This document shows, piece after piece, positions 35,092 to 46,226 of a stretch of 64,000 nucleotides of DNA; position 1 is the stretch's first letter; each line of letters opens with the position of its first letter. The notes beneath the pieces were generated by a model. It was not told the origin of the DNA and did not search any database. It was given only the letters and a program-made list of their open reading frames with translations. This stretch comes from Eucalyptus grandis. Lineage: Eukaryota > Streptophyta > Magnoliopsida > Myrtales > Myrtaceae. Made by a program: the position numbers and the translations under genes. Location of the stretch: the NCBI RefSeq assembly GCF_016545825.1, contig NC_052619.1:69946115-70010114 (forward strand), in the 5' to 3' direction.

Positions 35092-38000
35092 CATATCACT
35101 AAAATTGGAAATGTTTGCCTCAATCAAATCATTACATTGAAAAATGTCCTCTTCATTCCCGACTTTCAATTCAATTTGACTTTTGTGTCCAAACTCTGTG
35201 AAGACAATTCTTGTCAAATTTTCTTTGATTCCGATGTCTGTTTCTTTCAAGTCCTTTTGACTGGGAAATTGATGGGTTAGGGTAAAAATCACGGTGGACT
35301 TTATTTTTGGGCTACATTACCCAACATTACCCAATAACATTGATTTTTCTTGTTTTTCCTTAAATAAAGGCACCATGTGTAATGCCAATATCAATAATAA
35401 TATTTTGTCACATTGACGATTAGGTCACAGTGCTTCCTTCCCTCATCTTAAGTGTCCTATTTGCCCACTAGCAAAACAATCGCATCTTCCTTTTCCACAA
35501 TGTACATCACGTGCTACTAAAGCCTTTGCTCTATTGCACATGGACATCTGGGGACTCTATCACACCCCACATCATGATGGGTCTCGGTTCTTTCTCACTA
35601 TTGTGGATGATTACACACGTGCAACTTGGGTCTTCCTCATGTAGTCCAAAACCCAAGTCCTTTCCCATTTAAAGGTTTTCATTACTCTGATAAAAAATCA
35701 GTTTGAAAACTCCGTTCAATGAGTTCGTATTGACAATGCCCACGATTTCTTTAATCATGATTGTTCCTTGTTCTTTACCTCCAATGGCATTCTACATGAA
35801 AGTTCTTGTGTCTATACACCTCAACAAAATGGGATTGTCGAAAGGAAGCATCGTCATCTCCTAGAAGTTGCTCTTGCCCTCAAATACCAAGCCTCAATTC
35901 CGGAAACATTCTAGGGAGACTGTGTGGTCATGGCAGCTTACTTAATCAATTGGATGCCGACTTCAACCTTGAATGGATGAACACCTTTCGAGATGTTATT
36001 TGGTAAAAAACTTGACATTCGACATATTCGTGTTTTTGGATGTTTATGTTATGCATCTACTATGGGGCCTCGGGACAAATTGGGTCCCCGTGCCCTGAAA
36101 TGCATATTTATGGGAGACCCGTCTCTTCAAAAAGGATATTTGGTTCTTGATCAATCAATTGGGTGGTTTCTCATTAGTAGGGACGTTGTTTTTCATGAGG
36201 TTGCTTTTCCTTTTCAAAGTAACGCATCCTTGGAGGAGCTAAAAAAGGAGATTGGTCAGCGTCCTCCATTTTTAAGTAAGAAGACATGTCCCCTTCGCAA
36301 CTAATTTTGGTTCCTCAAGTGGGAACCTCACAGATGGCACCCACGTGTCTAAAGAAGATCCCAGCTCATCACTAGAAAGGAATGAAGACATGCATACTTT
36401 AGAGAATTCTCCCACTTATCAGTTGGAAAATCATGTGGTTGTTTCTCCAACTTCTCAAGCTAATATTTCTATGGAGAAATCTAATCCGACCCCTCCTTGA
36501 TGTTCGGAATGAACAACATAGCCTCCCACATGACTAAGGACTATGTCTGTTCTACGTCAAGCTCTTCGGGTACACACTATCCTATCTCCTCATATGTTAG
36601 CTTTGCTCATTTATCGCCAAAACATATGTGTTGCATTAGTAGAATATCCGAAGAACAAGAACCATTGTCATATGCTTTAGCTGTTAAAGATTCTCGCTGG
36701 CAACAAGCCATGGCGGATGAACTACAAGCCTTGATGAACAACAACACATGGGATATATTTCCTCTCCCAGCTCATCGATGGCCGATTGGATGTAAGTGAG
36801 TGTACAAAATTAAATATAGACCTGATGGCTCTATTGAACTTTACAAAGCACGGTTAGTGGCTAAAGGCTTCACACAGCGAGAGGGATTCGATTATCAGGA
36901 GACATTTTCTCCAGTTGCAAAAGAGGTTACTGTTCGATCTTTTTTGTCTGTTGCAACATTCCAAGTTGGCCCCTCCACCAAATGGATGTTCATAATGCTT
37001 TTCTTCATGGGGATTTAGAAGAGGAGATATATATGGACCTTCCACTGGGATTATGGAGATAAGGGGAGAATAGAGTATGTCATCTCTGCAAATCTCTATA
37101 TGGGCTCAAACAAGCATCTCGTCAGTGGTATGCCAAATTCACCAATGCACTCACTGATGTAGGATTCAAACAATCAAGGCATGATTATGCCTTATTCACA
37201 TGGAACCGAGGTACATCATCCTTTTATTTATTAATATATGTTGATGATATACTTATCATGGGAAATGATGCATCTGCCATCAAAGCATTCAAGAAGTACC
37301 TGCATTCGACATTTCACATAAAAGATTTGGGACCCCAAAAATATTTTCTCGGGATAGAAATTGCACGATAAGACAAAGGAATTTGCCTTAGTCAATGAAA
37401 ATTCATCTTGGTGATCATATCAGAAGCAGGATTGTTAGGTTCCAAACCGACAGTCATCCCAATTGAGCAAAATATCAAGTTAACAACATTTGACTACGAC
37501 AAGGGATTATTACCACCGAATGAGGACCCTCAACTCAAGGATCCCTCTACATATCAGAGACTTGTTGGGAAACTCATTTATCTCACCATGACTAGACCTG
37601 ATATATGCTACGCGGTACAAATTTTCAGTCAATTCATGCATGATCCAAAGCAGTCTCACATGAATGCAGCATTGAAGGTGGTGAAGTACTTGAAAGGATG
37701 CCCTAGTCTGGGAATACTACTATCTCGGAAGAATAACATGAAGATGATGACATATTGTGACACAGATTATGCCACTTGTCCTATGAGTAGAAAATCTGTC
37801 ACAGGCTTCTGTATCAAACTGGGAGATTCACTACTCTCATGGAAAACGAAGAAACAATCAATTGTTTCTCTATCATCTGTTGAAGCTGAGTATCGAGCAA
37901 TGGCAAAGACCATCTATGAAATCGTGTGGATAAGAGGATTGCTTCATGATCTTGGAGTATGGATCAAGGAACCAACAATCTTACTTTGTGATAATGATGC

Positions 38001-38150
38001 ATCCCTTAAGCTTGCAATGAACCCAGTTTTTCATGAGAGAACGAAGCATATAGAGGTCGATTGCCATTTGATCAAGGACAAGATATAGGATATAGTGATC
38101 AAAACAAAAGGAATAAGGACGACAGAGCAACTTGCAGATATATTCACCAA
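35092..38150 (+). pseudogene. Copia pol remains: protease end to RNase H
   Basis: Resumes the copia frame with KNVLFIPDFQFNLTFVSKL. Broken integrase text follows, then [20 protein letters not shown] at about 36030 and the RT opening [20 protein letters not shown] at 36800. The catalytic [11 protein letters not shown] box lies near 37240, and a 226-codon open stretch (37408-38088) holds YQRLVGKLIYLTMTRPDICY, then RKSVTGFC and HERTKHIEVDCH of RNase H. It ends ADIFTKPL. Stops and shifts break it in the integrase and RT. Confidence 0.92.
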
Positions 38151-38212
38151 ACCTTTGTGTCACAGGCAACATGCATATCTTCTAAGCAAGCTGGGTGTTT
38201 GTGTACAAACCA

Positions 38213-38227
38213 TCAGCTTGAGGGGAG
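38213..38227 (+). other. Polypurine tract of the copia element
   Basis: CAGCTTGAGGGGAG ends immediately before the right LTR. Confidence 0.8.
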
Positions 38228-38481
38228 TATTGGAGATACCATTGCCTCAAGATTTGATATGAGTTGGTTGATTGATATCATATGGCTGATGCAATTCTCC
38301 TTGATTGATACTGTATATTAGGGAATATTTTCTTTACTTTTCTGTACAATTATTCCCTAAATTATTTAGACTATGAATCATAAATAGGCTTGTACACTTG
38401 TATATTTGATATGAGAAAGCAATGTATAATTTCCATTATCCTATTCCTCTGTTCGGCTTCCCATCATCTCAATTCCTTACA
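38228..38481 (+). repeat. 3' LTR of the copia element in CAD copy B
   Basis: Pairs with 22891-23142 and is followed by GATAC (38482-38486). Confidence 0.95.
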
Positions 38482-38486
38482 GATAC

Positions 38487-38584
38487 CTTCGAGAGAAAGG
38501 GAAGGGCAAGAGAAGGCCAGACTTATCTTGGGCGGCTCAACCGATGGGCTTGTGAGGATGCTCTTGAGCCGGTGATTCCGCCAT
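38487..38584 (-). pseudogene. CAD copy B, exon 1
   Basis: ATG at 38582-38584. It encodes MAESPAQEHPHKPIG, then TGA where the ancestor had a Trp codon, then AAQDKSGLLLPFPFSR. The donor AAG/GTATC is intact, and the copia element starts right after those five intron bases. Confidence 0.92.
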
Positions 38585-38930
38585 CACTTGCCTCTAAAAT
38601 ACTCGTGCAACTTATTTTTACCGACTGTTTTTTATGTATACCATTACTAAAAAGCAGTTGGAATTAGAATGGAGAGTGCACCAGCAATAAATGCGAGAAT
38701 AATTACATGCCTCATCTTATTGTGTTTTTCTTTTTATTTGGCAATAACTCTTTATTTCCATATGGCAATAACTTGAGATTTGTTTCCATACAGGTGATAA
38801 ATCTTTCAGAGATGATTTACACCTTGATGAATTTGACGGATCAATATCATGAATAACAATATATGAGCATCAAATTAATCCATCGCCAAGTTCATGTATA
38901 TTGAATCAATTCATCACATATGGATGATGA
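38585..38930 (-). promoter_or_regulatory. 5' flank of CAD copy B
   Basis: Homologous to the flank of copy A (13561-13909) up to CATCACATA at 38920. It is likely the old promoter. No clear core promoter beyond a TATA-like GTATACATAAAA about 55 bases upstream of the ATG. Confidence 0.5.
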
Positions 38931-40080
38931 GGTTTCATTGGTCTAGAACCAATTTTAACAGAAATACTAGGAATTATCGATAAAATTATTATAAGCTGCA
39001 GTTAAGCAAATTTACGAGAGAATGTTCATTCATTACTAGTAAAACTATTTAGCTATATATCAAAACATGCGACATTAAATTTGAGTAAAAGTACTTCATT
39101 ATTTAGATATTTGTTCATCTCTCTTTTTTTTTTTTAGTTTCTTAGACCGGACAAAATCGCTAGGTCAATATAATATTTATAAAGTATTTTGTGATATAAT
39201 AGTCTTATATTGAAACACAAACTTTCTAATTATAATTTTCAAATAAGTACACGTAATTAGAAAAATTAGTGCACTAGAAAATGTAAACTTCTTCAATCTA
39301 ATTGTCTAACAGGTACCTTGTCAGTAAAATCTTTTACACTTATTTAGTTCCAAAGATGAGGATTGCGAGAAGATCGTGAAAGATGGCTCAATATTCCACG
39401 GAGAAAGTTGGTGGAGATATTTCAATTACCGTATATTACTTGCAAAGCATTCATGAAATACCCATTAAGATACAGGTCTTGTTTACAAAAATCTCGATAA
39501 CTTATAAGTATATTTAAAAAGATTATTTTTTACTATTAATTGCCCACAATACGCGGGTCACTCCATATGTTTTGTTACACATGCCGATGCCATAGAATGC
39601 ACATTTTGAAGCGACTGAGGTGAGGATTTTACTAGAAGTTCGTGGGGGAGAGAGAGCCAGAACTTGTCGGGACGCCAGAAATTTTGCTAGGGGACGCTGC
39701 CGGAAGTTTTGCCAGCAGTTCTTCGTCGGAGCAACGGCAGAAAGAATCAGCCTCCTCTTACTTTCCTGTTCTCTGTGTATTTTGCTTTCCTTGTATTGGA
39801 GAAGTACAAACGTGGATATATGTAATGGGTTCGAAAATAATTAAAAGAGATCCACAAATTTCCCGAATCTCTTTACTTTCCTGTTCTTTTTTTATTTCTT
39901 CTTTCTTTAAACCAGTTGAACATATCGTGCACGTGCCCAATTCTCGGACTTTTGCCACCAAGTTTCGTCCATGTTATTTTATCATTTGGCTTTGGCCAAA
40001 TTTCTATGCTCTTGCGGGATTAATTCTGAAAAAGTTGAATTGCAAGATAGATTAATTTTGACAAATTTGTTTTGAGCTTT
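38931..40080. other. Intergenic sequence without recognised gene
   Basis: AT-rich DNA with a T-run at 39124. An open frame of 137 codons at 39642-40055 (MGEREPELVGTPEILLGDAA...) has a hydrophobic C-terminal half and no family I recognise. A chance frame is more likely than a gene. Confidence 0.4.
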
Positions 40081-40212
40081 TCGCACTTAATCTGAATTGC
40101 AAATGGGAGTCAATAATCAAGTTACATCTTCTTTACTTAGATATTCACATCAGATTATTCTAGAGGAAAGTTTCAAGCATATTTTAAAGTTTTGATCCAC
40201 TGACTATGAAAT
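40081..40212. repeat. Segment shared with 58070-58230
   Basis: GAATTGCAAATGGGAGT, TTACATCTTCTTT, TTTTGATCCACT and ACTATGA occur in the same order at 58080-58196. In the 58-kb copy the sequence continues straight to CAATTGATATTAATT, while here the element at 40221-41317 lies between these two parts. Confidence 0.75.
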
Positions 40213-40220
40213 TGAATTTA

Positions 40221-41317
40221 GGGAAAATTCTAAATAAAGACTTGAAGTATCTTTATTTTTTCAAATAAGAACCTAAAGTGAACATTGTTTCAAATAAAGA
40301 TCCAAGTGGCCAAATCGTCACAAATAAGGGCTTTTGGCTAGCTGGAGACTATTCTAGCTATCGGAGAAAGGGTATTTTGGTCTAAATATATTTTTGTAAT
40401 TTAAAAAAAAAAATTCCTTTTTTTTCCTTTTCCTTTTCTTTTTTTCCCCATTTTCCCTCTTCCTCCTTCAACCATCGTTGTAGATGGCTAGTGGAGGTCA
40501 GTCGCTTTAGGCGAGGGCCACGCTTGCTAGCATTAGGTGAGGGTTGCCCTCACCTAGGCGAGTGAGGGTGGCCCTTCCTGGCGTTAGGTGAGGATGGCCC
40601 TTGCTTGACGCTAGTGAGGGCCACCCTTGCCTAACATGACGGAGATCATATTTAAATATTAACAAAAGACCAAAAAAAAAAAAAAAAATGAACTCCTTGG
40701 TGTTCTACACTTACTATGAAGAAAGTGTGTAAATTCAAGGGAAAATTCCAAATAAGGGCTTGAAATACTCTCATTTTATCTAATAAGGATCCGAAGTAGA
40801 CGTTATTCAAATAAGGTTACGAAGTGGACATATTAGTGTTAAAAAAGGGTCTACCCTCTTAGACTGAAGGGCATTTTCATCTTTTAATTTAATTTTATTT
40901 ATTTATTTCCTTTTCTTTTTTTTTTTTTCCCCTTTGCTCCACTAACCACCGCAGAGGTTGCCAAACTTAGGCAAGGGTAGCCCCCGTTAGAGTCGGGGGC
41001 TGCACTCGCCGATGAGGGCTACACTTGCCTGAGTCTAGCCACCACCACCATGGTTGGCAAAGGGAAAGGGGAACAGAAAAATAAAAATATATAAATAAAT
41101 AAGTTAAATTAAAAGATGAAAATGCCCTTTTGTCTAAGAGGGTAGATCCTTTTTTAATGTTGATATGACCATTTCAAGCCTTTATTTGAAACAAGTTTCA
41201 TTTTGGGTCTTTATTTGAGACGCATTTGGCTACTTCAAACCTTTTTTTAAAATAATGCACTTCAAATTCTTATTTGAGAAAACAAGAACACTTTAGCACT
41301 TTATTTGGAATTTTACC
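40221..41317. mobile_element. Fold-back/MULE-like element with inverted ends
   Basis: Begins GGGAAAATTCTAAATAAAGA and ends TTATTTGGAATTTTACC, an inverted pair. The flanks are the near-identical 9-bp repeats TTGAATTTA (40212-40220) and TTAAATTTA (41318-41326), the size expected for Mutator-like elements. An internal second start GGGAAAATTCCAAATAAGGG lies at 40739. The interior has GC-rich GAGGGCCACCCTTGCC-type words. There is no transposase. The site without insertion is seen in the paralogous stretch at 58190-58215. Confidence 0.75.
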
Positions 41318-41440
41318 TTAAATTTACAATTGATATTAATTGCTTTCTTCATGGTAGAAGAACACCAAGTAATTCCTTTATTTATTTATTTATTTATTTA
41401 TTGTTCTGGTCTTTTGTTAATAGTTAAATATAATCTAAAT
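40645..41440. repeat. Nearly 800-bp palindrome-like inverted repeat
   Basis: The left part (40645-41035) matches the reverse complement of the right part (41045-41440), including the non-element flank around CCTTGGTGTTCTAC. The middle turns over at GCCCCCGTTAGAGTCGGGGGC, itself a perfect hairpin. The arms extend beyond the element border at 41317, so the structure includes flanking DNA as well as terminal repeats. Confidence 0.7.
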
Positions 41441-42049
41441 ATAATATATTTAACATTTGATAACGCTTTTAACAAATTGAGATTTTCCATATTTTGATAA
41501 ATTATATTTTCCATTTTTTTTTATCATGATCAACTAGATAATCAGACATATAGTTTCGCACAAACTATTAGACAAACACAGGCAATTAATTTTGTGCTCT
41601 TAGGCCATCATAAATATAATTTTTTTAATCTTCTAGGTAGCTTTTGTGATTAAAAATATGAGACCATAGATTAAATTAATAAATTTCTCTAGGCAAAGTG
41701 ATAATATGATGCAAGGTAAAATGATATCTTGTTAGGTGCAATGAATCATTTGTACAGTGATACCAATAAAAATATGTGATAAAAATAAATACAGTTTTTT
41801 CCCTTAGCCTGATGAAAAAACAACAAATTGAAGAGAGTGGTAGAGATAGCATCTGCTCCAAACAACTTCATTAATAACGGTGGTAACATACATGAAAATG
41901 TTGGACTTACTCAATTTCAAGAGGTAGAGATTATATTCAAGACAGGGAATTTTTACATCAATACATTAGAATATGTTTTGGGTAGAAGCCCCTAGTTCAC
42001 ACTCGAGATTTCTTATTTGGGATGTCCAGCTTTTATCCAATGGACATCT
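41441..42049. other. AT-rich region downstream of the P450 gene
   Basis: Contains a (TTTA)n run at 41380-41402 just before it and no gene-like frame. This is the region between the element above and the P450 3' end. Confidence 0.5.
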
Positions 42050-42052
42050 GGA

Positions 42053-42063
42053 TTTATTTTATT
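42053..42063 (-). terminator. Candidate poly(A) signals of the P450 gene
   Basis: The minus strand reads AATAAAATAAA about 65-75 bases downstream of the stop codon, two overlapping AATAAA hexamers. Confidence 0.45.
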
Positions 42064-42124
42064 GACATTGATTATTCATATAATATATCAACAAAAGTAC
42101 GTCACCATGTCTTTGTACTGGTAT

Positions 42125-43905
42125 CTAAGCAAGATAGAGATGACTTGGCAAGCGCAGCTCCGCTTGAGCTACTAATGGTTCAGCGAGGAATAGGTCATCC
42201 CTCGACTCGGCGAGATTGATTCTCGACAAATTGGACGGTTTACTCCAACTAAACCCTTGGATTAGCCTAGCGAGAAGCATCACAGTCATTGTTGTCCCAA
42301 GTGCGGCGGCCATGCAACCGCGTCGGCCAGTGCTGAAAGAAATGAAGCGCAGGTCGGGTTCTGTCAGCACGACTTCTGCTTGGTCACTCGTGATGTGCCG
42401 GTCCGGGTTAAACTTGAGGGGTTCGTCCCAAACCTTGGGGTTTCTACCGAGGCCGACCCGGCTCAAAAGGATGTGGCTGCCCTTGGGGATGCGATAGCCG
42501 GCCACCATGGTGTCTGACATGGCTACGTGTGGAACGTTGAAGGGCGCGATCGGGTGGAGCCTAAAAGCTTCCCGAGCACATGCTTTGATGTAGTTGAGCC
42601 GGGGGATATCGGATTCTTGGACGAACCTCCCCTTTCCAACAACTCTATCTAATTCTTCTGTGGCTTTGTTAAGGAGTTCGGGGTGATTTATCATCTCCGC
42701 CATTGCCCATTCGACTGCGTTTGATGGATTGTCCACTGCTTCAATCATAATCTCCTGCATATTAGGCCGTGCATGATAATGTTAGAATTTAAACTATTTA
42801 GACCACTGTGGGTCTTCGACCCAAAAAAAAAAGACCACTGTGGATCCGCGGCCTATACATATGGAGAAACCAATCAGGATGTACAGTTTTTATGGTTTCT
42901 ATCTGATCGAACACTCTAGCGAGAAGGATATAACTTCACCATCGTCTGGGCTCGAACTTCTTCTGGCGTCAGCAATGGCTTCCCTTGTGAGTCTTTAAGC
43001 ATAATCAGAACATCCAACAAGTCTTGAGGCTCTTTTTCATTACTCTCCCAACTCAAATCGTCCCTGTGTCGTTTGATCCTCTCGCTTATTATGGGTTCAT
43101 GCAACCTCCTAAGGGTCCTCACACTCTCTTTTACTTTCTTCTCGTGCCCATCAAGGTCAAGCCCCACCAAGAATGGAAAGTAATCAGAAACACAAAATAC
43201 ATAGAGATAATACAGCGCATTGAAGATCGCCTCTACATGTTGTTCTTCATCAATGGTTGGTCCTCCATCTTGCCTTCCCTTGCCAAAGTATCTCTTGTTG
43301 AACATCAGCCTTCTTGTCACATTACCACAGTAGTGCCTCGCAGTGGTTCTCAAGTTCACTTGATGACCTGAGGTTTTGCATCGGTTAAAGACATACTTCA
43401 CTAGGTTATCGGCTTCCTCCGCTCTCTTGTCGTGGAGCCACTTGTGCCGTGCCGGGCATAATACCTCCGACACCAAGACCCGCCTCATCTTCTTCCATTG
43501 CTCCCCGTAGGGTGAGAGGGCTGTCGTCAAGTAGCTGCTGGTTAATGTGCCAGACGCCATCGTAACCGGCCTTGAGGCGAACAGCGAATCCTGTTTCCTG
43601 AGGAATTCTTGAGCGATTGTTGGACAGGTCACGGGAATGATGTGTGTGCTCCCTAGACGGATGCAAGCTATCTCAGTTTTCTTCTCCTTCATCAGGCGAT
43701 GAATCCACCGGAACACGGGCTTGTTGCAAAGCATGCCCAGGGCACAACCGACCACCGGCCACGGGGCGGGGCCAGGAGGGAGTGGGAGTGGATTATGTTT
43801 GTTTCTAAGGGTTTTGCTATGAAGCTGCCGTTTCACGATATTACATAAAGCGATAAGTGCCAAGAGAAGTAGGGCATTAATGGTGGCCAGGGTGGCGGAG
43901 CTCAT
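42125..43905 (-). CDS. Cytochrome P450, CYP79 family (amino acid N-monooxygenase)
   Basis: Exon 1 is 42940-43905 and exon 2 is 42125-42754, with a 185-bp GT-AG intron in phase 0, the position usual for CYP79 genes. The 531-residue product has an N-terminal membrane anchor (about 7-24) and a proline hinge [10 protein letters not shown] (about 41-50). The C-helix motif is [17 protein letters not shown] at about 330 replaces the usual AGTDT oxygen-site motif, and EAFR is the ExxR motif (about 384). FNPDRH follows, then [15 protein letters not shown] with heme Cys at about 469. DNPSNA and the TGRRGC heme wording are hallmarks of CYP79 enzymes, which convert amino acids to aldoximes on the ER for cyanogenic glucosides or volatile oximes. 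I see no stop or shift. The start is the first in-frame ATG; the upstream frame opens only with TTG. Substrate cannot be told from sequence; eucalypt CYP79A enzymes act on phenylalanine. Confidence 0.93.
42755..42939 (-). other. Intron of the CYP79 gene
   Basis: Donor ACGATG/GTGAAG and acceptor ATGCAG/GAGATT. Removal joins AQTM to [12 protein letters not shown] without a gap, matching the family alignment at this point. Confidence 0.9.
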
Positions 43906-44218
43906 TGTGGCGGTGGCAGCCAAAGCGTTCGTCAATGGCTGTTGCTACATTTGTCTTTGGCTGTGGAGGTTTCCGACCACCGGGGTTTTGCTATGAAGAA
44001 GGAAAGGGGAGAGTTCGCATGGTGAAGTGAACATGCAAGCAGGACGCCTTTACATAGAAGCAGAGGCCAACAACTGTTCGGATTCGCTGTCTGTGCCCAA
44101 CAAGTGTTCGGATTCATTCTAATGACAATGTGTGCAACATTTTGTGTTTCAAGAAAACGTGCAAGGTGCCTATTCCCCCGTTCTGGGAATCCCACTTTCA
44201 AACGCCAATGGAACAGCA
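43906..44218 (-). promoter_or_regulatory. 5' flank of the CYP79 gene
   Basis: A TATA-like CTATGTAAAGG on the minus strand at about 44048-44058 lies about 145 bases upstream of the ATG, a plausible but unproven core promoter. An out-of-frame 95-codon frame overlaps here and is probably spurious. Confidence 0.35.
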
Positions 44219-44725
44219 ACCAATTAGAGCGTACACGTTAGATCAAAGTCCCCGCCACGTAGGAAAAAGCTAAACTTTGTCAAAATACCTTTACATTCTG
44301 GGAGGATTCCCACATGTAGTAACCGAAATCTCAATCTAAGATGCATAGAAAAACACGGTTAAAACATGAATTTATTGTTGCCCCTACCCGGTTGCCGAGC
44401 TGCCCATGCACAAATTATTGTCGCCCAGATAATATATGCCTATTTAAAAAAATCAAATAATATTTTTCATATCAAATTACAGAAAATATTTTTCAGTTCA
44501 TTTTTAAGTTTTAATTAAATACCGAAAAATATTGTCATTCTCCTGTAAAGCATTTTCTAAAAATATCATTTCTTTTGTCGAGTAAAAGGAGCGTAAATGA
44601 TGAACAACAAAATAGAGCGTGCATGTTAATTCACAATTAACAACACTCCAAAAAGCTTAACTTCCCCATAATGCCTTTACATTGTGTGAAAATTTACACA
44701 TATAACGACCAAAATCTCAGCCCAG
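44219..44725. repeat. Imperfect duplicate upstream of the CYP79 gene
   Basis: 44222-44340 and 44612-44725 share TAGAGCGT.CA.GTTA, AAAAAGCT.AACTT, ATGCCTTTACATT-like and CGA..AAATCTCA words in the same order. The stretch between is AT-rich. This may be an old duplicated promoter segment. Confidence 0.45.
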
Positions 44726-45319
44726 TTATTCTCTTTTCTCCCTCTCCACCTTGTAGCCCCTCTTCTGCAGTTAGCCATCTCCCTTGTCGCTCTCATTTGA
44801 GATGATCCTTTGCCACAAGAATAATACGAAATATAAAAATTGAGAATATATGTATATTTCGATGTATAAGCATACACCAGCCTATTGATAAACTTTATTA
44901 GAAAACTATTTCAGCATAATATCTCAATCAATATATACACAATCAAATGAAGATATACACGTAATATACATGCAATCTTTAAAAAAACAGATAATCATCA
45001 TAAATATTATAATTATCTGTAATAAAGAAAAATATCTTATAGAAATCCCTAGTTATCTCTCACATCCGTCCTCACAATCAAGGTGATTAAGTTAGCTAGA
45101 CTTTGAAATCAAGTGAATAATCATCAAAACACGTTTCTTCATGAAATTAGCACTCAATGGATCCGAGGTGGGGTGTCGTGTGTGATTGCTACAAGCTTTT
45201 GTTGACAACGAGATTTCAATATATTGCTTGTCTAATAATGGTGAGTTTGGTGCTGATGTTGACTTCTCGAAATGAGAAGTGAAAAATCGAGAACTGCGTC
45301 TTTTGCAGTCGACTTTGCT
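44726..45319. other. AT-rich intergenic stretch with LTR-like words
   Basis: CTGTAATAAAGAAAAATATC and TTATAGAAATCCCTAGTTAT near 45016 resemble 2030-2070, so degenerate copia LTR material is likely. No gene is seen. Confidence 0.35.
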
Positions 45320-46226
45320 ATTGGAGCTCAACAGCATGCATCCTTTGCGATCGACTTTACTATCAAAATTGTAACTGAACGGATGCAGCTAATACGGATG
45401 GCATAGCTATAGCAAGTTGAATACACCAGGCTTTGCCAAGCGAAAGTTACTATGTAAACACACGTCTTCATGGCATCGAAATGCAGCCAATACGGATGAC
45501 GTGGCTATAGCAAGCTGAATACACCGGGCTTCGCTAAGCAAAAGTTACTATGCAAAGATTCGTCTTCATAGCGTCGAAAAATATCTCCATCAAAAAGATA
45601 AGCTTCATGACACGACCATAGTGGATAGATTTATTTTGCCACAAGTACATGGGATGCACCGAGTGTGAAGTACACTCCCTGCATTAAGGTTGCCTCAAGA
45701 AAGAAGGTTTTGATATCAAGTTAGAAAGTTCAAACCAGGAGCTTAAGCTAATGAGTAGAGGGAGACCACATGAAATAAAAAAGCAATTAGGACATGTTGT
45801 CAAGTGATGTGGGACATTATTTCAACACCCCTTCTCATGTGTAAGCACAATTAAGAGTGGCACTTGGAATTTTGACTATGAACATTCATGTGGAATTTTG
45901 ACCACGTGCATTCATGAAAAAGATAACACTGATTTTGATATCATTTGAGATTTCATGATATCACTACCAACTTTTCTAAGAATTTAAGTTATTTGATGAA
46001 GGTATGGTTTAATAGTTACATATTCTAACACTCATTGTCATGCGTAGGTTGGTTTTTGGCCTAAACCTTAAGTGCGTATATATGTAATTAGGGATAGAAA
46101 TAAAAGTCGGAAAAGATTTGAATTCTGGAATATATTCCAATGTTATATTATTCAAAAACACATAAGCCTATTTATATACTTTATTAGATAACTATTATGA
46201 GATAATATATTAATCAAGATATGCAC

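Larger units (their letters stand above)
22891..38481 (+). mobile_element. Ty1/copia element at the CAD copy B intron 1 donor
   Basis: LTRs at 22891-23142 (252 bp) and 38228-38481 (254 bp) are flanked by GATAC (22886-22890 and 38482-38486). The primer site TGGTATCAGAGCTTC follows the left LTR, and the purine tract GAGGGGAG precedes the right LTR. Without the nested element the copia body is about 5.5 kb. Coding parts are broken by stops. The LTRs start TATTGG, not TGTTGG, a small change at the usual TG. The element lies in the opposite direction to the CAD gene. Confidence 0.95.
14647..38584 (-). pseudogene. CAD-like alcohol dehydrogenase pseudogene, copy B
   Basis: Exons 1 (38487-38584), 2 (21375-21488), 3-4 (15957-16452), 5 (15528-15680) and 6 (14647-14846) add up to about 353 codons, close to the usual 355-360 residues of plant CAD-like enzymes. 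The zinc-binding and NADP-binding signatures are visible. The gene is dead: there is a stop in exon 1 (Trp codon to TGA), a donor GT to AT change after exon 2, several stops and frameshifts in exon 3-4, and a 1-bp deletion in exon 5. Its introns hold a solo LTR, a small inverted-repeat element and a copia element that itself holds a 10-kb LARD. Confidence 0.9.

Noticed and set aside
39642..40055. 137-codon frame as a small membrane protein gene
   Set aside because: No family, no promoter or intron evidence, ordinary AT-rich composition; a chance frame cannot be excluded.
43906..43935. A start of the CYP79 protein ten residues further upstream
   Set aside because: That codon is TTG, and a TAG lies four codons before it. 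The first in-frame ATG (43903-43905) gives a normal anchor sequence.
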